DNA from: CAYTCZ01 sp964436315
GTDB taxonomy: Bacteria > Actinomycetota > Thermoleophilia > Gaiellales > Gaiellaceae
Assembly: GCA_964436315.1 (NCBI GenBank)
Contig: CAYTCZ010000016.1
Coordinates: forward strand, 1-43,164
DNA: 43,164 bases
Reading direction: 5' to 3'
The notes beneath the pieces were generated by a model, which saw nothing but the letters and a program-made list of their open reading frames with translations, was not told the DNA's origin and made no database searches. Positions within the stretch are counted from its first letter, which is position 1; each line of letters opens with the position of its first letter. The position numbers and the translations under genes are program-made. This document shows positions 16,039 through 25,314 of the stretch, piece by piece.

Positions 16039-16044
16039 CAAGCC

Positions 16045-18873
16045 GTGGCACTAGCGCCTCCGGAGACCCGCACAGTCACGCTGGCCATCGACGGCCGGGA
16101 AGTGAGCGTCCCCGAAGGCACAACGATCTGGGAAGCGGCGCGCGACGCTGGGATCGAGATCCCCGTTGCCTGCCACGACCCTCGATACGAGCCGGTGGGC
16201 GTCTGCCGACTGTGCGTCGTCGACGTCGGTGCAAGGGTGCTCGCGGCCTCGTGCGTACGGCTCTGCGAAGACGGCCTCGAGGTGAAGACGGACACACCGC
16301 AAGTCGAGTCGCAGCGGCGAACGCTTATCCGCCTCCTCATGGCAGACCAGCCGCCGGAAGAGGAGGATCCGAAGGAAACCACCACGGCCGACAACGAACT
16401 CCTCGCCCTCGCGCGCAGGTATGGAGTCTCTCGAGAGAACGGCCTTCCGATCGAGAACGGCCGGCCTGACGATGCCTCAAATCCCGTGATCGCCGTTCAT
16501 CACTCGGCGTGCATCCTCTGCGACCGGTGTGTCCGTGCGTGTGACGACGTCCAGGGCAACGACGTGATCGGTCGCACAGGAAAGGGATATGCGACCCGTA
16601 TTGCGTTCGATCTCGACGACCCGATGGGAGAATCGTCCTGCGTCAGCTGCGGCGAGTGCGTCGCGGCGTGCCCCACCGGGGCGCTCGTCAACAAGCCGAT
16701 CACCGTCCCGCTGCGACCCAGGAACGAGCTCCAGCAAGTCGACACGGTCTGCCCCTACTGCGGCGTTGGGTGCGCACTGACCTACCACGTCGATCCCGAT
16801 GCGAATGCGATCGTCTTCGCCGAGGGCCGGGAACAGCCCGGGTCACAGAAGCGCCTGTGCGTGAAGGGACGTTACGGCTGGGACTACGCCCTCTCGCCAC
16901 AGCGCCTGACCGTTCCGCTGATCCGGCGAGCAGAGGCCTATCCCAAAGGCCCTCTGTCGGCGGACGTCAAAGGCGAGGGCAAGGGCAGACGCAAGCCCGG
17001 CGGTCTCGTTGACTACGACGAAGTGCTGCCAGCATTTCGTGAGGCAAGCTGGGACGAAGCAATCGATCTGGTTGGGGAGCGCCTCAAGGCGATCAAGACC
17101 GAGCACGGCTCCGAGGCCCTGGCTGGTTTCGGCTCGGCGAAGTGCTCGAATGAAGAGGCCTACCTGTTCCAGAAGTTGGTGCGCGCCGGCTTCGGAACCA
17201 ACAACGTCGACCACTGCACCCGACTCTGCCACGCGTCGAGCGTTGCAGCACTCCTCGAAGGGATCGGCTCGGGCGCCGTGACGACGACGTACGGCGACAT
17301 CGTCAACGCTGACGTCGCCATCCTGGCCGGTACGAACACGACGGCGAACCATCCCGTCGCGTCTTCGTTCTTTAAACAGGCCAAACGACGAGGGACGAAA
17401 CTGGTCGTCGTCGATCCGAGGGCTGAGCGGATCGCCGAGCACGCCGATCTCTTCTGCCAGATTCGGCCCGGCACCGATGTCGCCTTCTACAACGGGGTGA
17501 TGCACGAAGTCATCCGGCTCGATCTCGTCGACCGCAACTACATCCAGGAGTTCACCACCGGCTTCGAGGATCTCGCGCGCCTCGTCAAGGACTATCCACC
17601 CGAGCGTTCGGGCGAGATCTGTGGGATCGACCCTGACGTCATTCGCGCGGTCGCACGCCTCTGGGGGAGCGCCGAGACCGGAATCATCTTTTGGGGGATG
17701 GGGATCTCTCAGCACACGACCGGAACCGATAACGCGCGCTGCCTGATCGCCATGTGCGCCATTACGGGAAACGTCGGGAAGCAGGGCACCGGTCTCCACC
17801 CTCTCCGTGGTCAGAACAATGTCCAAGGAGCCTCCGATTCGGGCCTCATCCCGATGGTCTATCCCGACTACCAGTTTGTCGACGACCTCGCGACGCAGAC
17901 GAAGTTCGAAGAGGCGTGGGGCGTTTCACTCTCGCCGACGCCCGGACTCACCGTGACCGAGATCATTGCCTCCGCGCTGCAGGGCGGCGTCCGTGGGATG
18001 TACATGCTGGGCGAGAATCCGTTCCTCTCCGACCCGAACGTCAATAAGGTTCGCAAGGCACTCGCGACGCTCGAGTTCCTCGTCGTCCAAGACATCTTCC
18101 TCACCGAGACCGCCGAGTTCGCGGATGTGATCCTCCCGGCTTCCTCCTACATGGAGAAACTCGGTACGTACACGAACACGGACCGGCGCGTCCAGATTGG
18201 CCAGCCGGTCCTCGAGCCTCCGGGGGAAGCGCGCCGCGACCTCGACGTCATCCAGGAGATCGCCAACCGGGTTGGGCTGTCCATGGACTACTCGGGCCCC
18301 GAAGCGGTGTTCGACGAGATGCGCGATCTCGGCGAGTCCCTCTACGGGTTGACCTACGAGAATCTCGGCGGCACCGGAAAGCTCTACCCGAACCCGGATC
18401 CGGAGAATTCCGACGGCACAGTCGTCCTCTTCGGCGACGGCTTCCCGACCGACAACGGCAAGGCAAAGCTCGTCCCGGCCGAGTGGATCCCGGCAAAGGA
18501 ACTTCCGGACGATGAGTTTCCGTTCGTCCTCAACACCGGACGCCTGCTCGAACACTGGCATACGGGTTCGATGACGCGCCGTTCGTACGCGCTCGACGCG
18601 ATCGCGCCGAGCGCGCTCGTGTACCTGAACCCAGACGACGCCGCCGCGCTCGGAATCAAGGACGGCGACTACGCCCGCGTCGCCTCACGACGGGGCGAGA
18701 TCGAACTCGAAGCCAGGATCTCCCATCGCGAGCCTCGCGGGAGCGTGTTCATCCCGTTCCACTTCCGTGAGGCCGCCGCCAACGTCCTGACCATCGACGA
18801 GGTCGATCCCTTCGGGAAGATCCCGGAATTCAAGTTCTGTGCTGTGCGGATCGAACGCGCCCTCGCGGCATGA
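16045..18873 (+). CDS. fdhA: NAD-dependent formate dehydrogenase, catalytic subunit
   Basis: The 942-residue subunit oxidises formate to CO2 at a molybdenum or tungsten bis-pterin centre. In order: an N-terminal [2Fe-2S] domain (Cys43, Cys54, Cys57, Cys70 in ACHDPRYEPVGVCRLCVV), a ferredoxin pair (CILCDRCVRAC and CVSCGECVAACP), the FdhF-type [4Fe-4S] motif (CPYCGVGC...RLCVKGR), and the molybdopterin domain. VDHCTRLCHAS holds Cys391 and Cys395; Cys395-His396 fits the metal-ligand Cys-His pair, so this is a Cys enzyme, not selenocysteine. The C-terminal molybdopterin-binding barrel starts near NTGRLLEHWHTGSMTRR. ATGA overlap with the next gene couples their translation. Confidence 0.93.
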   Translation: MALAPPETRTVTLAIDGREVSVPEGTTIWEAARDAGIEIPVACHDPRYEPVGVCRLCVVDVGARVLAASCVRLCEDGLEVKTDTPQVESQRRTLIRLLMADQPPEEEDPKETTTADNELLALARRYGVSRENGLPIENGRPDDASNPVIAVHHSACILCDRCVRACDDVQGNDVIGRTGKGYATRIAFDLDDPMGESSCVSCGECVAACPTGALVNKPITVPLRPRNELQQVDTVCPYCGVGCALTYHVDPDANAIVFAEGREQPGSQKRLCVKGRYGWDYALSPQRLTVPLIRRAEAYPKGPLSADVKGEGKGRRKPGGLVDYDEVLPAFREASWDEAIDLVGERLKAIKTEHGSEALAGFGSAKCSNEEAYLFQKLVRAGFGTNNVDHCTRLCHASSVAALLEGIGSGAVTTTYGDIVNADVAILAGTNTTANHPVASSFFKQAKRRGTKLVVVDPRAERIAEHADLFCQIRPGTDVAFYNGVMHEVIRLDLVDRNYIQEFTTGFEDLARLVKDYPPERSGEICGIDPDVIRAVARLWGSAETGIIFWGMGISQHTTGTDNARCLIAMCAITGNVGKQGTGLHPLRGQNNVQGASDSGLIPMVYPDYQFVDDLATQTKFEEAWGVSLSPTPGLTVTEIIASALQGGVRGMYMLGENPFLSDPNVNKVRKALATLEFLVVQDIFLTETAEFADVILPASSYMEKLGTYTNTDRRVQIGQPVLEPPGEARRDLDVIQEIANRVGLSMDYSGPEAVFDEMRDLGESLYGLTYENLGGTGKLYPNPDPENSDGTVVLFGDGFPTDNGKAKLVPAEWIPAKELPDDEFPFVLNTGRLLEHWHTGSMTRRSYALDAIAPSALVYLNPDDAAALGIKDGDYARVASRRGEIELEARISHREPRGSVFIPFHFREAAANVLTIDEVDPFGKIPEFKFCAVRIERALAA

Positions 18874-20558
18874 GCGAGTCTCGTCGCCCCGCCTGGTTCC
18901 CTCAGATCGGACGGGAGGCTCGCGCCGGTCGGTTCCCCGGGCCGAGTCTGATTCCGGAACTCCATGCGATTCAGGAACGGCACGGTTGGCTCCCACGCGA
19001 CGAACTCGTCGCGCTCGCGCGAGATCGGCGCCGGCCGCTCTACGAGATCGAAGGCCTCGTCTCGTTCTACCCCCACTTCCGCACCACCGGGCCTCCCGTC
19101 AAGGCGGAGGTGGCGGTCTGCCGTGACCTCTCCTGCTGGCTCCGCAACGCAGAGCGACACCATGGCCAAATCGAAACGAACTTCCGCGACGATCCCGACG
19201 TCGAGGTCCACCGCGTCTCGTGTCTCGGCCGCTGCGACATCGCTCCCGCCGCAGCCGTGAACGAGGTCCCGGTACGGGCCGGCGAGGTCGAGGCCGCGGT
19301 TCAGCGAGCGAAAGCCGGCGACCTGCCAGAAGCGCAGGCGCTCCGACCGGACCGCCGCTGGCCCACAGACCCGTACGAGTCCTCGCAAGACCACTACGCA
19401 GTCTTTCGAGACGTGCTCCGCGGCGAGCTCGACCCGGCCGCCGCGGTCGAGACGCTCAAGGCGTCGAACCTGCGCGGGATGGGCGGAGCCGGCTTTCCCA
19501 CTGGGCTCAAATGGGAACTCGTCGCGGGAGAGGACGATTCCCCGAAATACGCGATCGTCAACGCCGACGAGTCGGAGCCTGGCACGTTCAAGGATCGCCA
19601 GATCCTCGCGGAGCTTCCGCACCTCGTGCTCGAAGGTCTGCTCCTGGGCATGGCGGTCGTTGGTGCGGAGAACGGCTTCGTCTTCATCCGTCACGAGTAC
19701 GAACCCGAGCGCCGCGTCATTGAAAGCGAGCTCGAGCAGCTGACTGAAATCGGTCTCGTCGGCGACGATGTGCTCGAGAGCGGCCGTCGCTTCGAGATAG
19801 AGATCTTCGTCTCTCCAGGCGGCTACATCCTCGGTGAGGAGACCGCGCTGATCGAGTGCATGGAGGGGCACCGAGGCGAGCCACGGAACAAACCGCCGTT
19901 TCCCGGCACCCATGGTCTGTGGGGAAAGCCGACGCTGATGAACTCGGTCGAGACGTTCGCGGACGTCCCGATCATTCTGCAGCGAGGAGCCGATTGGTGG
20001 CGAGAGCAGGGGGTGAACGGAGCCGACGGCTACAAATTCCTCGCAGTCTCCGGAGATGTGGTCGAGCCTGGTGTCTACTGCGTCCCGCTCGGAACCTCGG
20101 TCGCCGAGCTGCTCGAGCTGGCAGGGGGCGTCACCGGTGGTGGCGAGCTCGCCGGATTTCAACCCGGCGGAGCATCCTCGAACTTCCTCGGCCCGGATCA
20201 GGTGGACGTCTCCTTAGATTTCCAGGCACTTCAAGAAGCTGGCTCAATGCTCGGATCCGGTGCCTTGGTCGCCTTTGCCGAAGGCACGGACCTCCTTGCA
20301 GCGGCCACGAATGTGCTGACGTTCTTCCGGAATGAAAGCTGCGGCAAATGTGTGCCGTGTCGCGCGGGATCGCAGAAGGCTGTTGTGCTCCTCAACGACG
20401 TCCTGGCTTACGGAGGAGGCCCCGAAGACGTGGGCGAGGAGATTGTCGAGCTGGAGGAGGCGATGCGGCTCACGTCGATCTGCGGACTCGGCCAGGTGGC
20501 GCTCGGGCCGGTGCTCAGCGTTCTCCGTATGGAGAAGGAACCGACCGCCGCTCCCTGA
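18870..20558 (+). CDS. fdhB: Formate dehydrogenase NADH-binding subunit (NuoE-NuoF fusion)
   Basis: The 562-residue protein fuses two diaphorase modules. Residues ~1-150 are NuoE-like: thioredoxin-fold [2Fe-2S] with CRDLSCWLR and SCLGRCD as the four-Cys set. From ~160 it is NuoF-like: LRGMGGAGFPTGLKW (NADH site), ADESEPGTFKDR and GGYILGEETALIE (FMN site), and [4Fe-4S] ligands in NESCGKCVPCRAGSQK plus SICGLGQ. It would pass electrons from the catalytic subunit to NAD+. Such a fusion also occurs in hydrogenase and other formate dehydrogenase complexes. It overlaps fdhA by 4 bases. Confidence 0.92.
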   Translation: MSESRRPAWFPQIGREARAGRFPGPSLIPELHAIQERHGWLPRDELVALARDRRRPLYEIEGLVSFYPHFRTTGPPVKAEVAVCRDLSCWLRNAERHHGQIETNFRDDPDVEVHRVSCLGRCDIAPAAAVNEVPVRAGEVEAAVQRAKAGDLPEAQALRPDRRWPTDPYESSQDHYAVFRDVLRGELDPAAAVETLKASNLRGMGGAGFPTGLKWELVAGEDDSPKYAIVNADESEPGTFKDRQILAELPHLVLEGLLLGMAVVGAENGFVFIRHEYEPERRVIESELEQLTEIGLVGDDVLESGRRFEIEIFVSPGGYILGEETALIECMEGHRGEPRNKPPFPGTHGLWGKPTLMNSVETFADVPIILQRGADWWREQGVNGADGYKFLAVSGDVVEPGVYCVPLGTSVAELLELAGGVTGGGELAGFQPGGASSNFLGPDQVDVSLDFQALQEAGSMLGSGALVAFAEGTDLLAAATNVLTFFRNESCGKCVPCRAGSQKAVVLLNDVLAYGGGPEDVGEEIVELEEAMRLTSICGLGQVALGPVLSVLRMEKEPTAAP

Positions 20559-20585
20559 GCGGCCGATTCCGAGGCTTCGCGAGCC

Positions 20586-21809
20586 GTGAGCCGTGAGTTC
20601 TTCTCGGTACGACGGGTCTCGGAAGCCCTGACTCAGTTTCGGCCTGCGCACCGCGCTGCCCCTGAAACGATCGATTCCAGAGGCGCGGCCGGCAGAGTCT
20701 TGGCCGAGGACGTCAGGGCCCCGGACGATCTTCCGGGCTTCGCCCGCGCGACCGTCGACGGGTTCGCCGTTCGGGCAGCCGACACGTTCGGGACGGATGC
20801 AGGATCGCCGAGCTATCTCGACGTGGCGGGCGAGGTGCGGATCGGGGCCCCGAGCGCTCATGAAGTTACTCTGGGGACGACGCTCGGCATCCCGACCGGA
20901 GGAGCGTTGCCAGCTGGCGCCGACGCGGTTGTCATGGTCGAGTTCACGCAGGAGGCGGCCCCGGGTACCATCGAAGTCCTCAAGTCGGTGGCACCGGGCG
21001 ACGGCCTCGTCCATGCCGACGACGACGTAGCAGCCGGGGCCACGATCGCGGCCGCCGGGCGTCCGCTTCGCGCCGAGCACCTCGCCATGCTCGCCGCGGC
21101 AGGCATCACCGAACTCAACGTCGTGGCGCTACCACGGGTCTCAGTGATCTCGACTGGAGACGAGGTTGTTCCGCCAACCACCGCCGAGCTGGAACTCGGA
21201 AAGGTTCGTGACGCAACAGGTCCCGCTCTCGAGACGTTGATCCGCGAGGCCGGAGGCGAGCCTCGATATCTGGGGATCGTGCCCGACGATCCGGGCCGCC
21301 TCCGCAAGGTGCTGACCGAGGCGCTGCAAACGACCGATGTCGTCGTTGTGTCGGCCGGGTCGTCAGTCGGTGCGCGTGACGAAACGGCGTCGGTGGTCGC
21401 GTCACTCGGGGAGCCCGGAATCTGGTGCCACGGCCTCTCACTCAAACCGGGGAAGCCGACGCTCCTTGCTGACTGTGGAGGCATTCCACTCATCGGTTTG
21501 CCCGGAAACCCTCTCTCTGCGCTCGTTGTCTTCCGGCTCCTCGGTATCCCGATCGTGCGGGCGGTCGGTGGATGGACGTGGGAGCCGCCCGTGCCATCGA
21601 GAGGGGCGCGGCTCACGCAAGATCTCCCTTCCGTAGCGGGTCGGTTCGACGTCGTCCAGGTCCGGCTCGCCGACGATGGCGCCCAGCCGCTTTTCGGTCA
21701 GTCGGCGCTCCTCTCACCCCTCGCTAGGGCCGACGGCTACGTCCACATCCCGGAAGAGGCGAGCGGCCTGTACGCGGGAGATCGGGTCGAGGTCATCCTC
21801 TACTCGTAA
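20586..21809 (+). CDS. moeA: Molybdopterin molybdenumtransferase MoeA
   Basis: MoeA inserts molybdate (or tungstate) into adenylylated molybdopterin. The 407-residue protein shows LPGFARATVDGFAVRAADT (active-site region), IPTGGALPAGADAVVMVE, the VISTGDEVV and GSSVGARDET motifs of the MogA-like domain, and LPGNPLSALVVF. The GTG start is 27 bp after fdhB, with no other gene between, so it is likely in the fdh operon. A second, fused MoeA follows after 3 bases. Two MoeA copies may serve molybdenum and tungsten separately, which would fit the neighbouring AOR; that is inference. Confidence 0.93.
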   Translation: MSREFFSVRRVSEALTQFRPAHRAAPETIDSRGAAGRVLAEDVRAPDDLPGFARATVDGFAVRAADTFGTDAGSPSYLDVAGEVRIGAPSAHEVTLGTTLGIPTGGALPAGADAVVMVEFTQEAAPGTIEVLKSVAPGDGLVHADDDVAAGATIAAAGRPLRAEHLAMLAAAGITELNVVALPRVSVISTGDEVVPPTTAELELGKVRDATGPALETLIREAGGEPRYLGIVPDDPGRLRKVLTEALQTTDVVVVSAGSSVGARDETASVVASLGEPGIWCHGLSLKPGKPTLLADCGGIPLIGLPGNPLSALVVFRLLGIPIVRAVGGWTWEPPVPSRGARLTQDLPSVAGRFDVVQVRLADDGAQPLFGQSALLSPLARADGYVHIPEEASGLYAGDRVEVILYS

Positions 21810-21812
21810 CGA

Positions 21813-23741
21813 GTGGCCAAGATGGATCGACAAGAGAACCGGTACTTCCTCCAGAACCTCCCGCTCGGGGAGGCGCTCGAGCGGTGGCAGGCCGATCGGA
21901 CGGCTGCAGGCTGCCCCGAGCAGCTCGAATCGATTCGGCTCGAGCTCAGCGAGGCTCTTGGACTCGCAACCGCCGAGCCGATATGGGCAACGACGTCATC
22001 TCCTCCTTTCGACGCGGCGGCCATGGATGGAATTGCCGTCAGCGCCAAGACCACGATCGGCGCGAGTGAAACCGCGCCACTCCGCTTGACGGAAGTCGAG
22101 TATGCACCCGTCGACACAGGAGACCCGCTTCCTGACCACTTCGATGCGGTGGTGATGCGCGAGTACCTCCACTTCGTCGCAGGGGGTGTCGAGCTGCGTG
22201 CCGCCGTGGCGCCACATACAAATGTCCGCTCAATCGGCGAAGACGTCGTGGCAGGTGAACTGCTCTTCCCGCAAGGGCACCGGCTCCGAGCCGTTGATCT
22301 CGCTGCGATCGCGGCGGGCGGCGCAACGGACGTCCTGGTCCATCGAAGGCCAGTTGTCGCAATCCTGCCGACGGGGGACGAACTAAAGCCAATCGGCGTC
22401 GCTCTCGCACCCGGCGAGCTCCGCGACACGAACTCGCTCATGCTGGCCGGCCAGTCCAGTGAGACCGGCGCGGAGGCGCGGCGGTTCCCGATCGTCGCTG
22501 ACGATCCCGATGCGTTGGCCGAAGCCGTACTCAAGGCAAGCGAGGAAGCCGACCTCGTGCTCGTGCTTGCTGGATCGTCGGCCGGACGGGGCGACTACAC
22601 CGCCTCGGTGCTCGAGCGGGTCGGCACCGTGTCTGCACACGGCGTCGCTGTCAAGCCTGGACATCCGGTCGTTCTCGGCGTTGTGTCTTCGACGCCAGCA
22701 ATCGGCGTGCCGGGATACCCCGTCTCGGCTGCCTTGACGTTCGATCTCATCGCGAGACCTTTGCTCGCCGAACTCCAGCAGACCAGCGATCGGGATCGCC
22801 CTCACGCTCGAGCTCAGCTCGCCCGAAAGCTCCCGTCGACGATCGGAATGGAGGACTGGATTCGCGTCCGGCTCGGGCGCGTCGGCGGCCGACTCGTTGC
22901 GGCCCCGCTCTCGCGAGCGGCTGGCGTCCTGACGTCACTCACTCGCGCGGACGGACTTCTGTGTGTCCCTCGGGAGAAAGAAGGCTACGACGCAGGTGCC
23001 TCGGTGGATGTCGAGTTACTCCGCCCGCTGACCGAGATCGAGAAGACGATCGTCGCTGTCGGTTCCCACGATCTGGTCCTCGACCTCCTCGGAGCACGAC
23101 TCCGCGCCCGCGATCCCGAAGCGACGCTCGCCTCGGCGAACGTGGGCTCGCTCGGCGGCCTGGTCGCGCTCAGAGAAGGGTTGTGCCACGTCGCTGGTTC
23201 ACATCTGTTGGATCCGGAGACTGGCGAGTACACCTTGCCGTACGTCGCGACCGCGCTCGGCCTCGAGCGCGCTGCGGTCGTCCGACTCGCCCATCGTGAC
23301 CAGGGCCTCATCGTTCCTCCGGGCAATCCCCTCGAGCTCACCGGAATCGAAGACCTCGGCCGGAGCGGAGTTCGATATGTCAACCGCCAGCGAGGTGCCG
23401 GCACGCGGGTGCTCCTCGACGCGGAACTTGCCCGGCTAGGGCTGGACCCTTCGTCGATCGACGGGTACGAGCGGGAAGAACACACCCATCTGAACGTGGC
23501 AGCCGCCGTCGCTGCTGGACGAGCCGACTGTGGCGTGGGCGTGCTCGCGGCAGCTCGAGCCTTTGGCCTCGATTTTGTCCCCGTCACTTCGGAGCCGTAC
23601 GACCTCGTGTTTCTGCGAGAGCGGCTGGACGATCCGCTCACTGCACCGCTTCTCGCCCTGCTCGAGGAGCCGGAGATCCACCAAGAGATCGAAGCGCTCG
23701 GAGGGTATGACACGCGGGAGACCGGGCAACGGGTTCACTGA
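21813..23741 (+). CDS. MoeA fused to periplasmic-binding-protein-like domain
   Basis: The 642-residue protein has a MoeA-like half (~1-405) with PFDAAAMDGIAVSAKTT, LPTGDELKPIG, GSSAGRGDYTASVL and VPGYPVSAALTFD. A PBP2/ModA-like half (~415-635) follows, with SHDLVLDLLGARLRARDP, NRQRGAGTRVLLDAEL and HLNVAAAVAAGRADCGVGV. The second half resembles the substrate-binding fold also fused to some ModE or MoeA proteins, here without a signal peptide, so cytoplasmic. It could sense or deliver an oxyanion or pterin ligand; unproven. Start at GTG 21813 or ATG 21822. The active-site loop differs from the upstream MoeA (MDGIAV against VDGFAV). Confidence 0.88.
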   Translation: MAKMDRQENRYFLQNLPLGEALERWQADRTAAGCPEQLESIRLELSEALGLATAEPIWATTSSPPFDAAAMDGIAVSAKTTIGASETAPLRLTEVEYAPVDTGDPLPDHFDAVVMREYLHFVAGGVELRAAVAPHTNVRSIGEDVVAGELLFPQGHRLRAVDLAAIAAGGATDVLVHRRPVVAILPTGDELKPIGVALAPGELRDTNSLMLAGQSSETGAEARRFPIVADDPDALAEAVLKASEEADLVLVLAGSSAGRGDYTASVLERVGTVSAHGVAVKPGHPVVLGVVSSTPAIGVPGYPVSAALTFDLIARPLLAELQQTSDRDRPHARAQLARKLPSTIGMEDWIRVRLGRVGGRLVAAPLSRAAGVLTSLTRADGLLCVPREKEGYDAGASVDVELLRPLTEIEKTIVAVGSHDLVLDLLGARLRARDPEATLASANVGSLGGLVALREGLCHVAGSHLLDPETGEYTLPYVATALGLERAAVVRLAHRDQGLIVPPGNPLELTGIEDLGRSGVRYVNRQRGAGTRVLLDAELARLGLDPSSIDGYEREEHTHLNVAAAVAAGRADCGVGVLAAARAFGLDFVPVTSEPYDLVFLRERLDDPLTAPLLALLEEPEIHQEIEALGGYDTRETGQRVH

Positions 23742-23783
23742 GACGCCGTCACGACCCGCTTTGGCCCGACGGCGGGGGTGCGT

Positions 23784-23789
23784 TAGGGT
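23784..23789 (+). promoter_or_regulatory. Putative -10 box, leaderless mRNA with ATC start
   Basis: TAGGGT, 6 nt (TCGTGC), then ATC at 23796. TTGGCC at 23761-23766 gives a possible -35 with 17-bp spacing. The TAG of the box is itself an in-frame stop, so translation cannot begin upstream. Confidence 0.5.
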
Positions 23790-23795
23790 TCGTGC

Positions 23796-25259
23796 ATCGG
23801 CCGTCTGCTCTGGATTGGGGTCCTCGCCGTCGCAGCGCTCGCCCTTGCCCCGACTGCATCCGCCGGCCCGGTCAATCCGAGCGTGTGGTGCGGTACCGAC
23901 CAGCTGGCGGCTGACCGGAAGCCGAACGCGAATGCACTCCTCGTTCACGTCATCTATGCATTCCCCGCCGACGGTCAGAACAATTTCGCTTCCTCGGCGG
24001 ACGGGATCGCGACGGATATCGCGGCGATCAACGCCTGGTGGCTAAGCCAGGATCCAACGCGACAGATTCGCTTTGACCTGTTTCCGTTCCCAAACTGCGG
24101 ATCTGAGCTCGGCCAACTCGATATCAGCGTCGTCCAACTGCCAAACGGCACGGGCCACTATCAGCCGCAGTTCGAGCATCTGCCGCGTCTTGCGGCCGAC
24201 CTTCGGACGATGGGCTTCAACGACCCCGACCTGAAATACCTCGTCTATTACAATGGCCCCGTCGACGGCAACGCGTGTGGAGTGTCTGACAACAACAAGT
24301 TTTCAGCGAACACGACCACCTTCTCCAGCGTCTTCCTCGGCAATTGCGCCGCCGTCCTTGGAATTGGTGGCGATACAGCCGCAACGGCGGTGCACGAGTT
24401 CATCCATTCGCTCCATGCGCTGGCCATAAGTGATCCCGGTGGACTTCCTCCCAACACCTGTGCCCCGGGAGTCGAGAACTCGCCTGGACACCCCTGCGAC
24501 AACCCCGCTGATTTGATGGCACCCCAGGGACTTCCCGGCCAGCCTCCGCTCAGCAGCTACGTTCTCGACACAGGTCGGGACGATTACTACGCGCACGGCG
24601 GCAACTGGACGGATGTGCATGATTCGTGGTTCCTCGTCCATCTGGACAAGGGCGACCCGAATCCGCCGACAGGGCCGAATAGGTTCACGTCGACGAGTGA
24701 ACTCTCACGGGTTCAGGGATTCAAGAAGCAACTCTTTGTCTCGGTCCTCCGCTGGTCGAAGGCGAAAGACCCAGGCGGGATCACGTACCGCGTGTATCAA
24801 GATGGAGAGCTCGTCGGGATCACGAAGAAGCGCAAGTTCGACATCCTGACGCCGAGCGAGCTCGCGAAGACGAAGAAGGGGAAGGTCATCGTCCTCGGCG
24901 TCCGCGCAGTCGATTCGAGCGGGAATCTCGGCCCGCTCCGGACGGTGCGATTCAAGGTCGCCTTCGGCATCGTCAACGCAAAAGGGAAGGTCACGAAGGA
25001 CACGGTCGGGCCGCCTCCCACCAAGCGCATCCGATTCTCACAAACCACAACGACCGTGACGTTCCGCTGGGCCAGGGCCAAGGACACCGTCAGCCCAATC
25101 AGGGGCTACCTCGTCAAGCGCAACGGTAAACGAGTCAAGTTCGTGAAGCAGCCGACGATCACGGTTGCGCAGTCGAAAGCGAAAGGGCGCTGGACGGTGC
25201 AGGCGCGTGACAAGGCAGGAAATCTTGCCGTCGTCGTCAACGTGCTCACCGTCAGTTAG
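23796..25259 (+). CDS. Secreted HExxH metalloprotease-like protein, apparent ATC start
   Basis: Read from ATC the protein has 487 residues and a classic signal peptide: (ATC)GRLLWIGVLAVAALALAPTASA, cleavage before GPVNPS. The first ATG/GTG/TTG in frame is GTG 23883, which would discard the whole signal, and an in-frame TAG lies at 23784. The central domain has zinc motif HEFIH (His200-His204) plus His207, and a DLMAP segment about 35 residues later that could be a Met-turn. Two fibronectin-III-like modules follow from about 310 (ITYRVYQDGELVGITKK, RGYLVKRNGKR). It is probably an extracellular peptidase; no close family is recognised. Confidence 0.75.
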   Translation: MGRLLWIGVLAVAALALAPTASAGPVNPSVWCGTDQLAADRKPNANALLVHVIYAFPADGQNNFASSADGIATDIAAINAWWLSQDPTRQIRFDLFPFPNCGSELGQLDISVVQLPNGTGHYQPQFEHLPRLAADLRTMGFNDPDLKYLVYYNGPVDGNACGVSDNNKFSANTTTFSSVFLGNCAAVLGIGGDTAATAVHEFIHSLHALAISDPGGLPPNTCAPGVENSPGHPCDNPADLMAPQGLPGQPPLSSYVLDTGRDDYYAHGGNWTDVHDSWFLVHLDKGDPNPPTGPNRFTSTSELSRVQGFKKQLFVSVLRWSKAKDPGGITYRVYQDGELVGITKKRKFDILTPSELAKTKKGKVIVLGVRAVDSSGNLGPLRTVRFKVAFGIVNAKGKVTKDTVGPPPTKRIRFSQTTTTVTFRWARAKDTVSPIRGYLVKRNGKRVKFVKQPTITVAQSKAKGRWTVQARDKAGNLAVVVNVLTVS

Positions 25260-25302
25260 CTGGTCGCACCGCTCGCGGGTAGTAGCCAGGACACTTCTGT
25301 CA

Positions 25303-25308
25303 TAGGCT
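25303..25308 (+). promoter_or_regulatory. Putative -10 box, leaderless pucR-like mRNA with ATC start
   Basis: TAGGCT, 6 nt (CTGGCC), then ATC at 25315. As at 23784, the TAG is an in-frame stop, fixing the upstream limit of the gene. Confidence 0.45.
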
Positions 25309-25314
25309 CTGGCC

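Noticed and set aside
17215..17229. Selenocysteine in formate dehydrogenase
   Set aside because: The active-site codons are TGC; no in-frame TGA occurs.
16843..17826. 327-residue minus-strand ORF
   Set aside because: Antisense shadow of fdhA without any protein motif.
18669..20162. 497-residue minus-strand ORF
   Set aside because: Antisense shadow of fdhA/fdhB; high-GC codon bias keeps this frame open and no domain is recognisable.
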